A DNA stretch of 64,000 nt, taken from the NCBI RefSeq assembly GCF_001648155.1, contig NZ_CP015199.1:1054001-1118000 (forward strand). Reading direction: 5' to 3'. The stretch comes from Chryseobacterium glaciei (GTDB lineage Bacteria; Bacteroidota; Bacteroidia; Flavobacteriales; Weeksellaceae). A program made the position numbers and the translations under genes. Shown here in pieces: positions 8,478 to 15,166 of this stretch; the stretch's first letter is position 1; each line of letters begins with the position of its first letter. The notes under the pieces are model-generated. The model ran no database searches, was not told the DNA's origin, and saw only the letters and a list, made by a program, of their open reading frames with translations.

Positions 8478-8531
8478 TTACGGCATCGACTATTTTTTTA
8501 AGTAAGGTAAAAAATCAAACAGAAACTTACT

Positions 8532-8604
8532 GACAGAGCGATACCATTTACGCCATCCCGAATTTTCGAGAACAGGATTCGAACCTGTATTGCTGTCCCT
8601 TAAA
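8532..8604 (-). tRNA. Permuted tRNA-like gene, unit 1
   Basis: Minus strand: loop TTTAAGG, 3' anticodon strand GACAG (8597-8593), variable CAAT, T arm ACAGG-TTCGAAT-CCTGT, 3' acceptor TCTCGAA (8571-8565), linker AA, 5' acceptor TTCGGGA (8562-8556), T8 G9, D arm GCG...CGC, 5' anticodon strand CTGTC (8536-8532). Acceptor strands pair 7 of 7 (one G-U) and anticodon strands 5 of 5. Outside the body, AAACAGAA (8620-8613) pairs with TTCTGTTT (8524-8517). The loop would read UAA (Leu). The anticodon loop is open and the acceptor ends are joined by two bases, which defines a circular permutation. Confidence 0.8.
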
Positions 8605-8628
8605 CGAAGAAATTCTGTTTTACGACAC

Positions 8629-8856
8629 TTACTTTTTATTTTTCCATTGGGTTTTTCTGTATTTTTTCCAATTTCTTTGAAACTTATCCTGCTTAGAATT
8701 TATGGTTTCAAAGCCATGTGGAAAACACCACGAGCACCCCATTTCATTTCCATTTAAAATTCTGGAAACCTGTACATTTGAAATTTTATTCGGGAAATCA
8801 ATTAATCCATATTCATTGATTCCGAAAGATTGTCTTAATGCTTTTAATTTTTTCAT
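8629..8856 (-). CDS. Small Cys-containing protein (GCSWCFPHG motif)
   Basis: A 75-residue, lysine-rich protein with the central motif NEMGCSWCFPHGFET, where a CxxC pair may bind metal or form a disulphide. There is no signal peptide or membrane segment. It is the first gene after the operator-bearing promoter at about 8937-8973, and its stop codon abuts the leader motif of permuted unit 1, so it is cotranscribed with that array. Two shorter peptides at 24156 and 24665 also carry an MGC or CxC core next to the linear tRNA array. Family and function are not recognised. Confidence 0.55.
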   Translation of the reverse strand: MKKLKALRQSFGINEYGLIDFPNKISNVQVSRILNGNEMGCSWCFPHGFETINSKQDKFQRNWKKYRKTQWKNKK

Positions 8857-8936
8857 AAGTATTGAGTATTAACCTCAATACACTGCTTCTTTAAGACATT
8901 TTTTATAATAATTCATGGTTATTGTTTTTTGTTGTT

Positions 8937-8973
8937 GCAAAGATATTGCTGTAATGCGCATTCTTTTTACGCA
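8937..8973 (-). promoter_or_regulatory. Regulon promoter of the permuted tRNA-like array
   Basis: Minus strand: half-sites TGCGTA and TGCGCA separated by 7 nt (8973-8955), then 9 nt, then the -7 box TATCTTTGC (8945-8937). The same spacing is found before the TROVE gene, before the second permuted cluster and before tatD. A 13-codon ATG frame (8916-8875, ending KEAVY) lies in the leader and could be a leader peptide. Confidence 0.75.
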
Positions 8974-9581
8974 GTTAAAATTTCTTTTAAAATGTTTATA
9001 ACTCTATTATTGAAATTTATTTGTCGTTCTTTCATTTTATTAATTTCAGTTTTTAAATCTGATTCATCAACTTCAAAAACAGATTCTATATTTTCCAATT
9101 CACTCAACATATACTCGGTATAATCTGAAAATTGAATTTTCCCATTTTCTTTTTTATAGAATATCCACGGATGCCCGATCCATAATTTTGACCATTCTGA
9201 TGAATTATTTTCAAAAATATATTGCCAATCTTTTAAATTTTCAAGATCACTGCAGCAAGTAGGTTCAATTAAAACTTCATCGTTTTCCGTTAAAATAAGA
9301 CCTCTATTAAATGAAGCTAGAAAATCATTTCCCTCTATCTCAATATCTTCAAAAATTACTTTTAAAATAATTTTTAAATTTTCATCATCTACAGTTTCAA
9401 TATCCACAAAATAAGAACCTCTTTTAATTGGATTCAAGTCTAGATTCAATGTTGCAATAGCTTTTTGCCATCTTTCATATAAATCTTCAGAGCTTCGAGG
9501 ATCTACTAGTTCTGGTAATTCATACTCTTCCTTCGAGTATTTAAAAGGACAGATTTCGATTACGTTAAAAAGTTTTATCAT
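8967..9581 (-). CDS. Hypothetical protein, 204 residues
   Basis: An acidic soluble protein of 204 residues with no signal peptide, membrane helix or recognised motif. Recurrent Trp and Asp residues suggest a compact cytoplasmic fold of the SMI1/DUF type, but this is only an impression. It lies between the TROVE gene and the permuted array, and its 3' end overlaps the array's operator. It has no promoter of the regulon type. A palindromic genomic repeat separates it from the TROVE gene. Confidence 0.6.
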   Translation of the reverse strand: MIKLFNVIEICPFKYSKEEYELPELVDPRSSEDLYERWQKAIATLNLDLNPIKRGSYFVDIETVDDENLKIILKVIFEDIEIEGNDFLASFNRGLILTENDEVLIEPTCCSDLENLKDWQYIFENNSSEWSKLWIGHPWIFYKKENGKIQFSDYTEYMLSELENIESVFEVDESDLKTEINKMKERQINFNNRVINILKEILTA

Positions 9582-9596
9582 TTTATACAGTTTTTA

Positions 9597-9685
9597 TTCC
9601 TAGCCCCGATTGCAACGACATCCTTTTGTGTAGCGAAGCGTAACAAAAGATACAGTGAAAAGCGGGATTAAGCTTCTAAAAAAAT
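9597..9685. repeat. Dispersed palindromic repeat (AGCCCCGATT family), copy 1
   Basis: It starts AGCCCCGATTGCAACGACAT, has a GTGTAGCGAAGCGTAACAAAA centre and ends AAAAGCGGGATTAAGCTTC. A second copy lies at 32793-32886. The ends are partly complementary. It sits where a gene following the TROVE gene would be expected. Confidence 0.65.
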
Positions 9686-9713
9686 TGGTTATTAGTTTTT
9701 TATTTTTAAAAGC

Positions 9714-9737
9714 AGTGCCTTTTACAGCACTACTTTT
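9714..9737 (-). terminator. Possible terminator overlapping the TROVE stop codon
   Basis: On the minus strand AGTGC/GCACT encloses an 8-nt loop and is followed by a short T-rich stretch. The hairpin begins within the last codons of the TROVE gene. Confidence 0.4.
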
Positions 9738-11239
9738 TTTATCATTGCTACCGCTGATTTTCGGTCTTCCAAAGCATTCAATACATCGAAAATTTTGTCG
9801 GACCAACCTGCGATAAGGTATACATCATTTTTTCTGATATCCAGCGGTTGTTTTCCGTAACCTGCCAAATCAAAAATATACAATTTTGCATTTGGATTGA
9901 AACTTTTGTATTGATTCCATGAGTTTTCAAAGGAATTTCTACCACCGTTACTATCCCACAGCTGAGTATCCGTTAACAACATTACTTTATCTACTTTTTC
10001 TCTTTTTCTGATCAAATCTTCGATCACAAGATAACCGTTTGTAGAGTAACCAACCTCACCTTCTCGCTTATAGAATGTATCTACGTTTCTCAGGATACCA
10101 TTTTTAGGCATCGGAACTCTCTTCCAAGTGTCACCAAACATACCTGAAACAACATTTTTGCACTGTGACTGCAACATCATCGACATCAACAAACCGATAT
10201 CGTACAACAATACTTTAGATTTCGGAGAAACAGGTTGTTGCATCGAACCAGACACGTCTGCTGCGATCACCACCGAAGTATCGAAACCAAAACCTTTGAT
10301 GTTTTTTGCACTTATCACCACCGCATCTTCCAATGCTTCCAAAATTGATGACAAGTAGGGTGAATCGATCATTTTCAATTCTCTATACGCTGACAGAAAT
10401 CTAAATGGCAATTGTTTTGAATTTCTCACTGCTTTTTCATCCGACAAATAATTGCACACTTTGTACATTGCGTCTGATGAAACGTTCGCTTCTAGGATAT
10501 TTCGCAAGTTTCTCAACGTTGCCATATAACCCAATTTGTTACTGAAAATCAATTCTTCCCATTTGTTTTTGAAAGCTGACTTTCTTTCTGCATCACTACT
10601 AAATTTTGTCTGACCCAACACCGAAAGTTCAACTTCCCAAGTATATGGAGCTTCCAACGAATCGTTAACAATTTTATTGAAAATTGCCTGTTGATTTTCG
10701 TCTTTTGCTTTTGGGTGAACCAAGAACAAAGCATCTTTCAAAGTAACTTCCGCTTTTCTGTTGTATTTTGCAAATTGGTATTCATCAAATTTATTGAAAG
10801 ATTTTACCAAACCTTTTTGAATTTGTTTTGAAAGTTTGTTCAGCTTTTTAATATCCGTTCTTTCGTTGGCTAATTGGTAATAAGCCAACAATTCTGTGAT
10901 TTCATCCGCTCTTTGGATAACTCCGTCAACGGTTCTGCTTACCAAGTCTGTACCTGAAGTCTGCTTCGCCAATTCGGTTGTCAAAACCAATGGAATTGAA
11001 CGCAAATACATATCTTTTCTTGCATAAACCGCCAATTTTGCAACGAATTCCGGATCATTTTTCAGAATCAAAGCTTGGATTCTTGCCAATCTGTCATTTC
11101 CTTTTTCATAGGTTGCGTTTGATAATCCTGTTGTAACAACAGCACTGTATAGTTCTTCTGCAGGTGTCATTGTATAAGCTTTTGCACCTTCGTAGTTCAT
11201 CACTACTCTATTCTCTTTTCTTAAAAAATTAAATTTCAT
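9722..11239 (-). CDS. Ro60-like TROVE-vWA RNA-binding protein
   Basis: A 505-residue protein. Residues about 10-320 form a helical TROVE module with the typical opening NYEGAKAYTMTPAEELYSAV. Residues about 322-505 form a von Willebrand A domain with an intact MIDAS: DVSGSM at 328-333 and LLTDTQ near 421. Length and order match bacterial Ro60 orthologues, which bind Y RNAs and the ends of misfolded or broken RNAs and work with exonucleases or RNA-repair enzymes. Its promoter carries the regulon operator shared with the permuted tRNA-like clusters. The neighbouring exonuclease and RNA ligase genes fit a role in RNA surveillance. Family assignment is firm; the RNA partner here is inference. Confidence 0.9.
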   Translation of the reverse strand: MKFNFLRKENRVVMNYEGAKAYTMTPAEELYSAVVTTGLSNATYEKGNDRLARIQALILKNDPEFVAKLAVYARKDMYLRSIPLVLTTELAKQTSGTDLVSRTVDGVIQRADEITELLAYYQLANERTDIKKLNKLSKQIQKGLVKSFNKFDEYQFAKYNRKAEVTLKDALFLVHPKAKDENQQAIFNKIVNDSLEAPYTWEVELSVLGQTKFSSDAERKSAFKNKWEELIFSNKLGYMATLRNLRNILEANVSSDAMYKVCNYLSDEKAVRNSKQLPFRFLSAYRELKMIDSPYLSSILEALEDAVVISAKNIKGFGFDTSVVIAADVSGSMQQPVSPKSKVLLYDIGLLMSMMLQSQCKNVVSGMFGDTWKRVPMPKNGILRNVDTFYKREGEVGYSTNGYLVIEDLIRKREKVDKVMLLTDTQLWDSNGGRNSFENSWNQYKSFNPNAKLYIFDLAGYGKQPLDIRKNDVYLIAGWSDKIFDVLNALEDRKSAVAMIKKVVL

Positions 11240-11298
11240 GGTTACTGTTTTTTTTGTTAAACATTTGGAAGATTATCACTTCCTCTCTGATTTCTTAT

Positions 11299-11335
11299 GC
11301 AAAGTAAGGGTTGTATTACGCAGTATTTTTGCGTA
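11299..11335 (-). promoter_or_regulatory. Regulon promoter of the TROVE gene
   Basis: Minus strand: TACGCA, 7 nt, TGCGTA (11335-11317), 9 nt, then the -7 box TTACTTTGC (11307-11299). The predicted leader is about 55 nt. The spacing is identical to the operators at 8955, 14203 and 35064. Confidence 0.75.
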
Positions 11336-11375
11336 GTATAAGTTTTTGTGAAAAAGTTTTCATTTTTTTTGATTT

Positions 11376-11460
11376 AAACACTAATAACACAAATTTTTTG
11401 CACTAAAAACACGAATATTTGATTGTGATATTTGTGAAAATATTAGTGTGATTTGTGTTT
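11376..11460. repeat. Imperfect inverted intergenic repeat
   Basis: CACTAATAACACAAATTT near the left end is partly complementary to AAATATTAGTGTGATTTGTG near the right end. It looks like one of the small dispersed repeats common in flavobacterial intergenic regions. I see no gene in it. Confidence 0.4.
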
Positions 11461-11501
11461 AGATAAAATCTATCATTCGTTTTACATAAAGGAGTTGCTA
11501 A

Positions 11502-11535
11502 TTTGGAGTTTTTGGAAATACGTTGTCTAGCTTTG
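11502..11535 (+). promoter_or_regulatory. Promoter of the VOC-family gene
   Basis: TTTG at 11502 and TAGCTTTG at 11528-11535 match the Bacteroidota -33 and -7 elements. No regulon operator is present. Confidence 0.5.
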
Positions 11536-11555
11536 TATACATTAAAATGTAAGCT

Positions 11556-12002
11556 ATGATAAAAGGATTATATGAAACTCACGTACAGGTTAGCAGTTTA
11601 GAAAACTCGATAAAATTTTATACTGAAGTTTTAGGTTTGGAATTTGCTCATCATGATGGAAACCGTCCGATTGCATTTTTATGGATTGGAAAAAATAAAG
11701 AAGCCATGCTTGGTTTGTGGGAGCAAAAAGAAAATTTGCAGACAAGGCACTTTGCTTTTTCTGCCGATAAAGAAGATATTTTGAATTACTCTGTTGAGTT
11801 TTTAAAAAATAAAAATTTAAAGCCTTACAATTTCTTAAAAGACGGAATTGATGAACCAATGGTTTTCGCATGGATGCCGGCTTTGGCTATTTATTTTAAT
11901 GATCCGGATGGAAATCAATTAGAATTTATTTCAATTTTGGAAGGTGATGGAAAACCAGAACTGGGTGTGATTTCTTATGAAGAATGGTTAGAAAACAAAT
12001 AA
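11556..12002 (+). CDS. VOC superfamily (glyoxalase/bleomycin resistance-like) protein
   Basis: A 148-residue protein with the paired beta-alpha-beta-beta-beta layout of vicinal oxygen chelate proteins. It opens LYETHVQVSSLENSIKFYTE with an FYTEVLGLEF strand-turn and ends with the typical FNDPDGNQLEFI segment. Metal-ligand candidates are His9 near the start, the His in RHFAFS and the terminal Glu. It is the only plus-strand gene in the RNA-locus region and has its own canonical promoter, so it may be an unrelated neighbour. The substrate cannot be told from sequence. Confidence 0.8.
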   Translation: MIKGLYETHVQVSSLENSIKFYTEVLGLEFAHHDGNRPIAFLWIGKNKEAMLGLWEQKENLQTRHFAFSADKEDILNYSVEFLKNKNLKPYNFLKDGIDEPMVFAWMPALAIYFNDPDGNQLEFISILEGDGKPELGVISYEEWLENK

Positions 12003-12004
12003 AA

Positions 12005-12033
12005 ACGACAAATCTAAAATTTAGATTTGTCAT
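12005..12033. terminator. Bidirectional terminator
   Basis: The arms GACAAATCTAAA and TTTAGATTTGTC form a near-perfect hairpin with A and T runs on the two sides. It serves the VOC gene (plus) and the tRNA-like gene downstream of the SPFH gene (minus). Confidence 0.8.
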
Positions 12034-12042
12034 TTTTTTTGT

Positions 12043-12233
12043 AACCTTGATGAGATTCGAACTCACATTCCATATTGGCATTGCGGCTGTAAATACGCTT
12101 CCCTACTTCTCCGAAGATTTTCGGTGCTTCTGTAAACTCTACCCATTAGTCCGCGCAGGTCTAACCGGAATATACGCAAACTCTACGGTAAGCAATATTT
12201 TGCCGTAGGCTTTTCCCTTTAAGCTACAAGGCT
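12043..12233 (-). tRNA. tRNA-Gly(GCC)-like gene with about 120 nt inserted at the anticodon
   Basis: Minus strand: 5' acceptor AGCCTTG (12233-12227), D arm GCTT...AAGC, then CTACGG. A long insertion follows, then loop ATGCCAA, strand TATGG, T arm GTGAG-TTCGAAT-CTCAT and 3' acceptor CAAGGTT (12049-12043). The acceptor pairs 7 of 7 with one G-U. Exon strands CTACG and TATGG pair at four of five positions. The insertion begins with the hairpin GCAA/TTGC and a CTACGG/CCGTAG helix. It also holds TTAGACC/GGACTAA and CCGA/TTCGG helices and a CCGTAGAG tract like the leader of the permuted units. I do not see the conserved core of group I or II introns, so the way it is removed is unknown. It follows the SPFH gene in the same direction. 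Confidence 0.6.
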
Positions 12234-12291
12234 GTTTGTAAAGCAGGCTTCTTTTTACAGAAACCCGCCTTTATAAAAATGGTTATTAGTT

Positions 12292-13392
12292 TTATTTTGC
12301 AAAGATCTCTTTCAGCTGAGAAAGAATATTACTGTTTCCGGAAACGGTAATATCTCCAATTTTGTCGGCGATTTTCTCCATATATTCCATTTCTTTCAGC
12401 TTCCATAGAACTTCGTTTTCTTCCATCAGTTTTGCGGTGTTGAGCAAACTTCTTGTGGAAGCGGTTTCTTCACGACGCATGATGCTGTTGGCCTGTGCTT
12501 TTTTCTCAGCGATCAAAACCTGATTCATAATTTCTTTCATTTCTCCGGTCAGGATTACGTCACGGATTCCGGCATCAGAGGCTTTCAAACCTAGATCTTC
12601 TGCTTTGTTTCCAAGATTTTCAAGGATTTCTTTTCCTACAGCATCTTTTTTTACCAGCAATTCATCCAATGTCAAAGCTCCAACGAACTCACGTAAAGCC
12701 AATTGCATCAAAATATATAATTGCTTATCATATTCTTTGTTTTCCATCAACGCTTTCTCGATGTTTTCCACCTGAAAACGTACATAGAAGTTGATACGAA
12801 GCATCGCTTTATCTTTCGTTAAAAGTTCCTGACCTGCAATTTCCATTTGTTGCATACGCGTATCAATGGCTTTTACCTCAACAGAAATTTCGTTGTTCCA
12901 GAAATAGTAAGTTCCGGCTTCCAAAACTTTGGTTAATTTTCCGTCAATCAACAATAATCCTTTATATTGATTCGTCACAACAAACTTTCTTGTGAAATTT
13001 TTCAACTTCATATTTTCCAGGATTGTTTTAGAGATTTTCTCTGTGATCTCAACTTTTGTTAAGTCAATTTTTTGAAATTCTCTGTTCAAAACACCTTTCC
13101 AGAAGGCATATTGACCAACATTCAAAACTTCCTTAAAGATTCCGTTTTCTTGTACCAAAACGATTTCGCCATCTTTCACGTCAATAACTTCCAACATTGA
13201 ATTTAAACCTTCATTTTTCAATAAAAGATTCAGATCTTCAGTTGTTTTAAATGGATTTTTCATTTCATGAATTTCCACGGATTTATTTCCGAAAATCCAA
13301 TGATTACCTTCTTTTAAGATCTCAATTAAGTTTCGGTTTTTGAAGACCAAACCAACCTGATACGCTTTAATTTGTACATTTTTAAACATCAT
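12292..13392 (-). CDS. SPFH/band-7 (slipin-like) protein
   Basis: A 366-residue protein. Residues about 120-330 read as an SPFH domain, with EVKAIDTRMQQMEIAGQELL and the KALMENKEYDKQLYILMQLALR region, followed by an alanine-rich helical stretch. There is no N-terminal membrane helix, unlike most slipins, so it is probably a soluble or peripherally attached oligomeric scaffold. SPFH proteins of this kind recur in bacterial RNA-repair and conflict operons; that association is family knowledge. It is cotranscribed with the tRNA-Gly-like gene behind it, after a 12-bp hairpin at about 12241-12270. Confidence 0.8.
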   Translation of the reverse strand: MMFKNVQIKAYQVGLVFKNRNLIEILKEGNHWIFGNKSVEIHEMKNPFKTTEDLNLLLKNEGLNSMLEVIDVKDGEIVLVQENGIFKEVLNVGQYAFWKGVLNREFQKIDLTKVEITEKISKTILENMKLKNFTRKFVVTNQYKGLLLIDGKLTKVLEAGTYYFWNNEISVEVKAIDTRMQQMEIAGQELLTKDKAMLRINFYVRFQVENIEKALMENKEYDKQLYILMQLALREFVGALTLDELLVKKDAVGKEILENLGNKAEDLGLKASDAGIRDVILTGEMKEIMNQVLIAEKKAQANSIMRREETASTRSLLNTAKLMEENEVLWKLKEMEYMEKIADKIGDITVSGNSNILSQLKEIFAK

Positions 13393-13540
13393 ATTTTATT
13401 TTAAGTGTTATTAATTTTAATTAAAAAAGGAAAAATTCGAGATTCTCTCTTCCAAAAATGGCGGAAGGAAAGTTTTTCATGAAATTCCATTCAATTCAGA
13501 ATATTATTTTCAAACCTATTTTCTAATTAATCAGATCTTG

Positions 13541-13650
13541 GGCGTGTCCCTTGCCATCGCTGAAAGCAACAACTCGGGTCGCTACGTTCACTTCTATCTT
13601 TTTTGCGAACAAAAAAGGATATCCGTTACCATCGCTCACGCGGAAAATCG
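13541..13650. repeat. Dispersed repeat (GGGCGTGTCCC family)
   Basis: GGGCGTGTCCCTTGCCATCG at the left, a CTATCTTTTTTGCGAACAAA centre and CCGTTACCATCGCTCACGCG at the right form a partly palindromic element of the kind scattered through flavobacterial genomes. Short open frames over it are not credible genes. The rest of 13651-13810 holds nothing I recognise. Confidence 0.6.
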
Positions 13651-13819
13651 TCCTTCTTAGAAAATTCAGTCCAATCATTGACTATTCATCAACCGAATTT
13701 CATTTTCAGAAATTTTTTTTTTCTTACAAGCTTTTTCAAAATGTTGATTCAACAACTGAAAAAAACTCAAATTTTCCCGTTACAAAATGTTTTTTTAGTG
13801 AGAAACATTCAAAACTCTA

Positions 13820-13846
13820 ATAAAAAATAGATTTTGAGTCTATTTT
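13820..13846 (-). terminator. Terminator of the second permuted cluster
   Basis: Minus strand: AAAATAGA and TCTATTTT around CTCAAAA, then TTTTTTATT. It begins five bases after the last anticodon-stem base of the final unit. Confidence 0.8.
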
Positions 13847-13850
13847 CAAA

Positions 13851-13925
13851 CTACAGTGACAGTGTAGTGCTCTAACCAACTGAGCTACTTCACCCGAAGT
13901 GAAGACAGGATTCGAACCCGTGCAT
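13851..13925 (-). tRNA. Permuted tRNA-Asp(GTC)-like gene
   Basis: Minus strand: T arm ACGGG-TTCGAAT-CCTGT, 3' acceptor CTTCACT (13904-13898), linker TCG, 5' acceptor GGTGAAG (13894-13888), D arm GCTC...GAGC, then a complete anticodon arm CTACA-CTGTCAC-TGTAG (13867-13851), anticodon GUC. Acceptor strands pair 7 of 7 with one G-U. Here the permutation point is the variable loop, not the anticodon loop, so the gene ends right after the anticodon stem. Confidence 0.75.
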
Positions 13926-13933
13926 CCAAAAAA

Positions 13934-14010
13934 GCTATTACTCTAACCGAACTGAGTTATATTCCCTTACGGAAATAGAAGGATTCGAACCTTCGACCCA
14001 TAGCGCATGG
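13934..14010 (-). tRNA. Permuted tRNA-like gene (CAU-type loop), cluster 2
   Basis: Minus strand: loop tract ACCATGC, 3' anticodon strand GCTAT (14004-14000), variable GGGTC, T arm GAAGG-TTCGAAT-CCTTC, 3' acceptor TATTTCC (13977-13971), linker GTAA, 5' acceptor GGGAATA (13966-13960), T8 A9, D arm ACTC...GAGT, 5' anticodon strand ATAGC (13938-13934). All five helices pair completely (7, 4, 5 and 5 bp plus the normal variable loop). This is the clearest permuted unit in the window. A hairpin AGAAGTTT/AAACTTCT directly precedes it. Only about eight bases separate it from the next unit. Confidence 0.85.
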
Positions 14011-14041
14011 TAGAAGTTTTTTGGCAAACTTCTGAAACCTT

Positions 14042-14125
14042 CAAGTCAAGTTGAACAGAAAAAAATAATGTTTCTCAACAAAATCCTCTGCAATGGTGCT
14101 ATACAGAAACACTCAACAAGACTTG
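14042..14125 (-). ncRNA. Candidate long-hairpin RNA (possible Y RNA)
   Basis: Minus strand: CAAGTC, TT, GTTGAG (14125-14112) pairs with TTCAAC, TT, GACTTG (14055-14042), giving two 6-bp helices around a symmetrical TT/TT internal loop. Inside it, GTTTCT pairs with AGAAAC. It is transcribed from the regulon promoter at 14185 ahead of the permuted genes. Terminal helices with an internal loop plus a tRNA-like neighbour recall bacterial Y RNAs, but the conserved Ro-binding sequence is not evident, so the label is tentative. Confidence 0.4.
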
Positions 14126-14184
14126 CCTGATATTTTGACTAAAATCTGTTTTTCAAAATTTTAGTGTTGTTTTGTTTTGATGAT

Positions 14185-14221
14185 GCAAAGTAAAGGGTGT
14201 ATTGCGCAATGTTTCTGCGTA
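14185..14221 (-). promoter_or_regulatory. Regulon promoter of the second permuted tRNA-like cluster
   Basis: Minus strand: TACGCA, 7 nt, TGCGCA (14221-14203), 9 nt, -7 box TTACTTTGC (14193-14185). It differs from the TROVE promoter in few positions from the operator through the -7 box. Confidence 0.75.
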
Positions 14222-14452
14222 GAGTATTTTTAATATATTTTTTTAAATTTTCTTTTGTCTTGAAACAAAAGAAACAAAAGTTCAAGACTTGGAAACTTCC
14301 GCTAAAAATTAAAATTTAATCCTAAAATTCCCAAAACTCGCGCGAATTGATTATTTGTTCTTCAATTCAAAATTCGCCTCGCGCTTCAAACAGTGGGAAT
14401 TTCTTAACGGATTAATTTTTAATTTTCTTAACGCTACATTTTCCTATGTCAA

Positions 14453-14481
14453 TAAAAAAGCTCCCTTTATCAAAGGAAGCC
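14453..14481 (-). terminator. Terminator of the RNA-maturation operon
   Basis: Minus strand: GCTTCCTTT and AAAGGGAGC form a 9-bp stem (one G-U) followed by six T. It lies 29 nt after the stop of the last exonuclease gene. Confidence 0.8.
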
Positions 14482-14509
14482 AATATTAAATTGTCATATT
14501 TTACAATTA

Positions 14510-15058
14510 CTATTGTTGTAAACACCAATGCAAAATCTTTGCAATATTTTTCGCATCATCCACACCTCTGTGATGTGTGCCTTCAAGCTTCAAATTCAAT
14601 TCGCCTAAAGCTCTTGCCATACCGACACTTTTTCTGACGGTCGGATGTAATTCTCCGAATAACGTTTTCACATTAATATGATCATCACTCAAAGGATAAT
14701 CGACATTGAATCTTCTTGCCTGATTTTGAAGCATATTCAAATCGTAGTTTCCATAACTTGCCCAAGTCAGGTCTTCAGAATCGTATTCCGCTCTCAGAAT
14801 ATCTAATGCATCTTCGAGTAAAATACCTTCTTCATCAAGCATTTTCTGAGTAATGGAAGTCAGTGCCGTACAAAACGGACTTACTTTTGAAAATTGAGGT
14901 TTCACTAAGATTCCCTCATTTTGCGAAATCTTTCCGGTTTTTGCATCCATGATACAAACGCCAATTTCTATGATCTCACTTTCCTGACCTCTCGGCGGGC
15001 GGTCATCCCAACACGTGGCTTCGAGGTCTATAATTAATATGTTGTCTGTTGTTTTCAC
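14510..15058 (-). CDS. ERI1-like DEDDh 3'-5' exonuclease, copy 1
   Basis: An exonuclease of the ERI1/KapD-like group. The DEDDh motifs are visible: DLEATCW near the N-terminus, the Asp in ASYGNYDLNML, and HRGVDDAKN with the catalytic His and last Asp. I place the start at a GTG (15058), which aligns with the ATG of the paralogue next door. The longer ATG frame would add 22 residues translated from a dispersed repeat (GGAAGTTTGAAGTTGGGGG). Relatives trim 3' ends of structured RNAs such as histone mRNA, 5.8S rRNA and miRNA precursors. It is the last gene of the minus-strand operon. Confidence 0.8.
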   Translation of the reverse strand: MKTTDNILIIDLEATCWDDRPPRGQESEIIEIGVCIMDAKTGKISQNEGILVKPQFSKVSPFCTALTSITQKMLDEEGILLEDALDILRAEYDSEDLTWASYGNYDLNMLQNQARRFNVDYPLSDDHINVKTLFGELHPTVRKSVGMARALGELNLKLEGTHHRGVDDAKNIAKILHWCLQQ

Positions 15059-15166
15059 TTTTTTAAATGTTTTAAAAGGTTGGAAGTTTGAAGTTGGGGG
15101 CTGGAAGTGAATTACGCATTGCAAAAAACTTCCAGCTTCCTACTCCCATCTTCCTTACCAAAATTA

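Noticed and set aside
7817..8640. Ordinary linear tRNA genes with large introns instead of permuted genes
   Set aside because: Linear pairing of each D-arm half with the next T-arm half leaves acceptor strands unpaired (for example GGGAATA with CTTCACT in cluster 2), whereas permuted pairing gives full 7-bp stems in five of six tested units.
12082..12203. Group I or group II intron in the tRNA-Gly-like gene
   Set aside because: At about 120 nt it is too short, and I cannot find the paired P7/P3 core of group I or domain V of group II. Called an insertion of unknown type.
13551..13830. Plus-strand frames of 75-89 codons between the SPFH gene and the second cluster
   Set aside because: They run across a dispersed repeat and a minus-strand terminator and show poor codon use.
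14042..14125. Firm assignment as a Y RNA
   Set aside because: The conserved Ro60-binding sequence of known Y RNAs is not recognisable, so it is listed only as a candidate.
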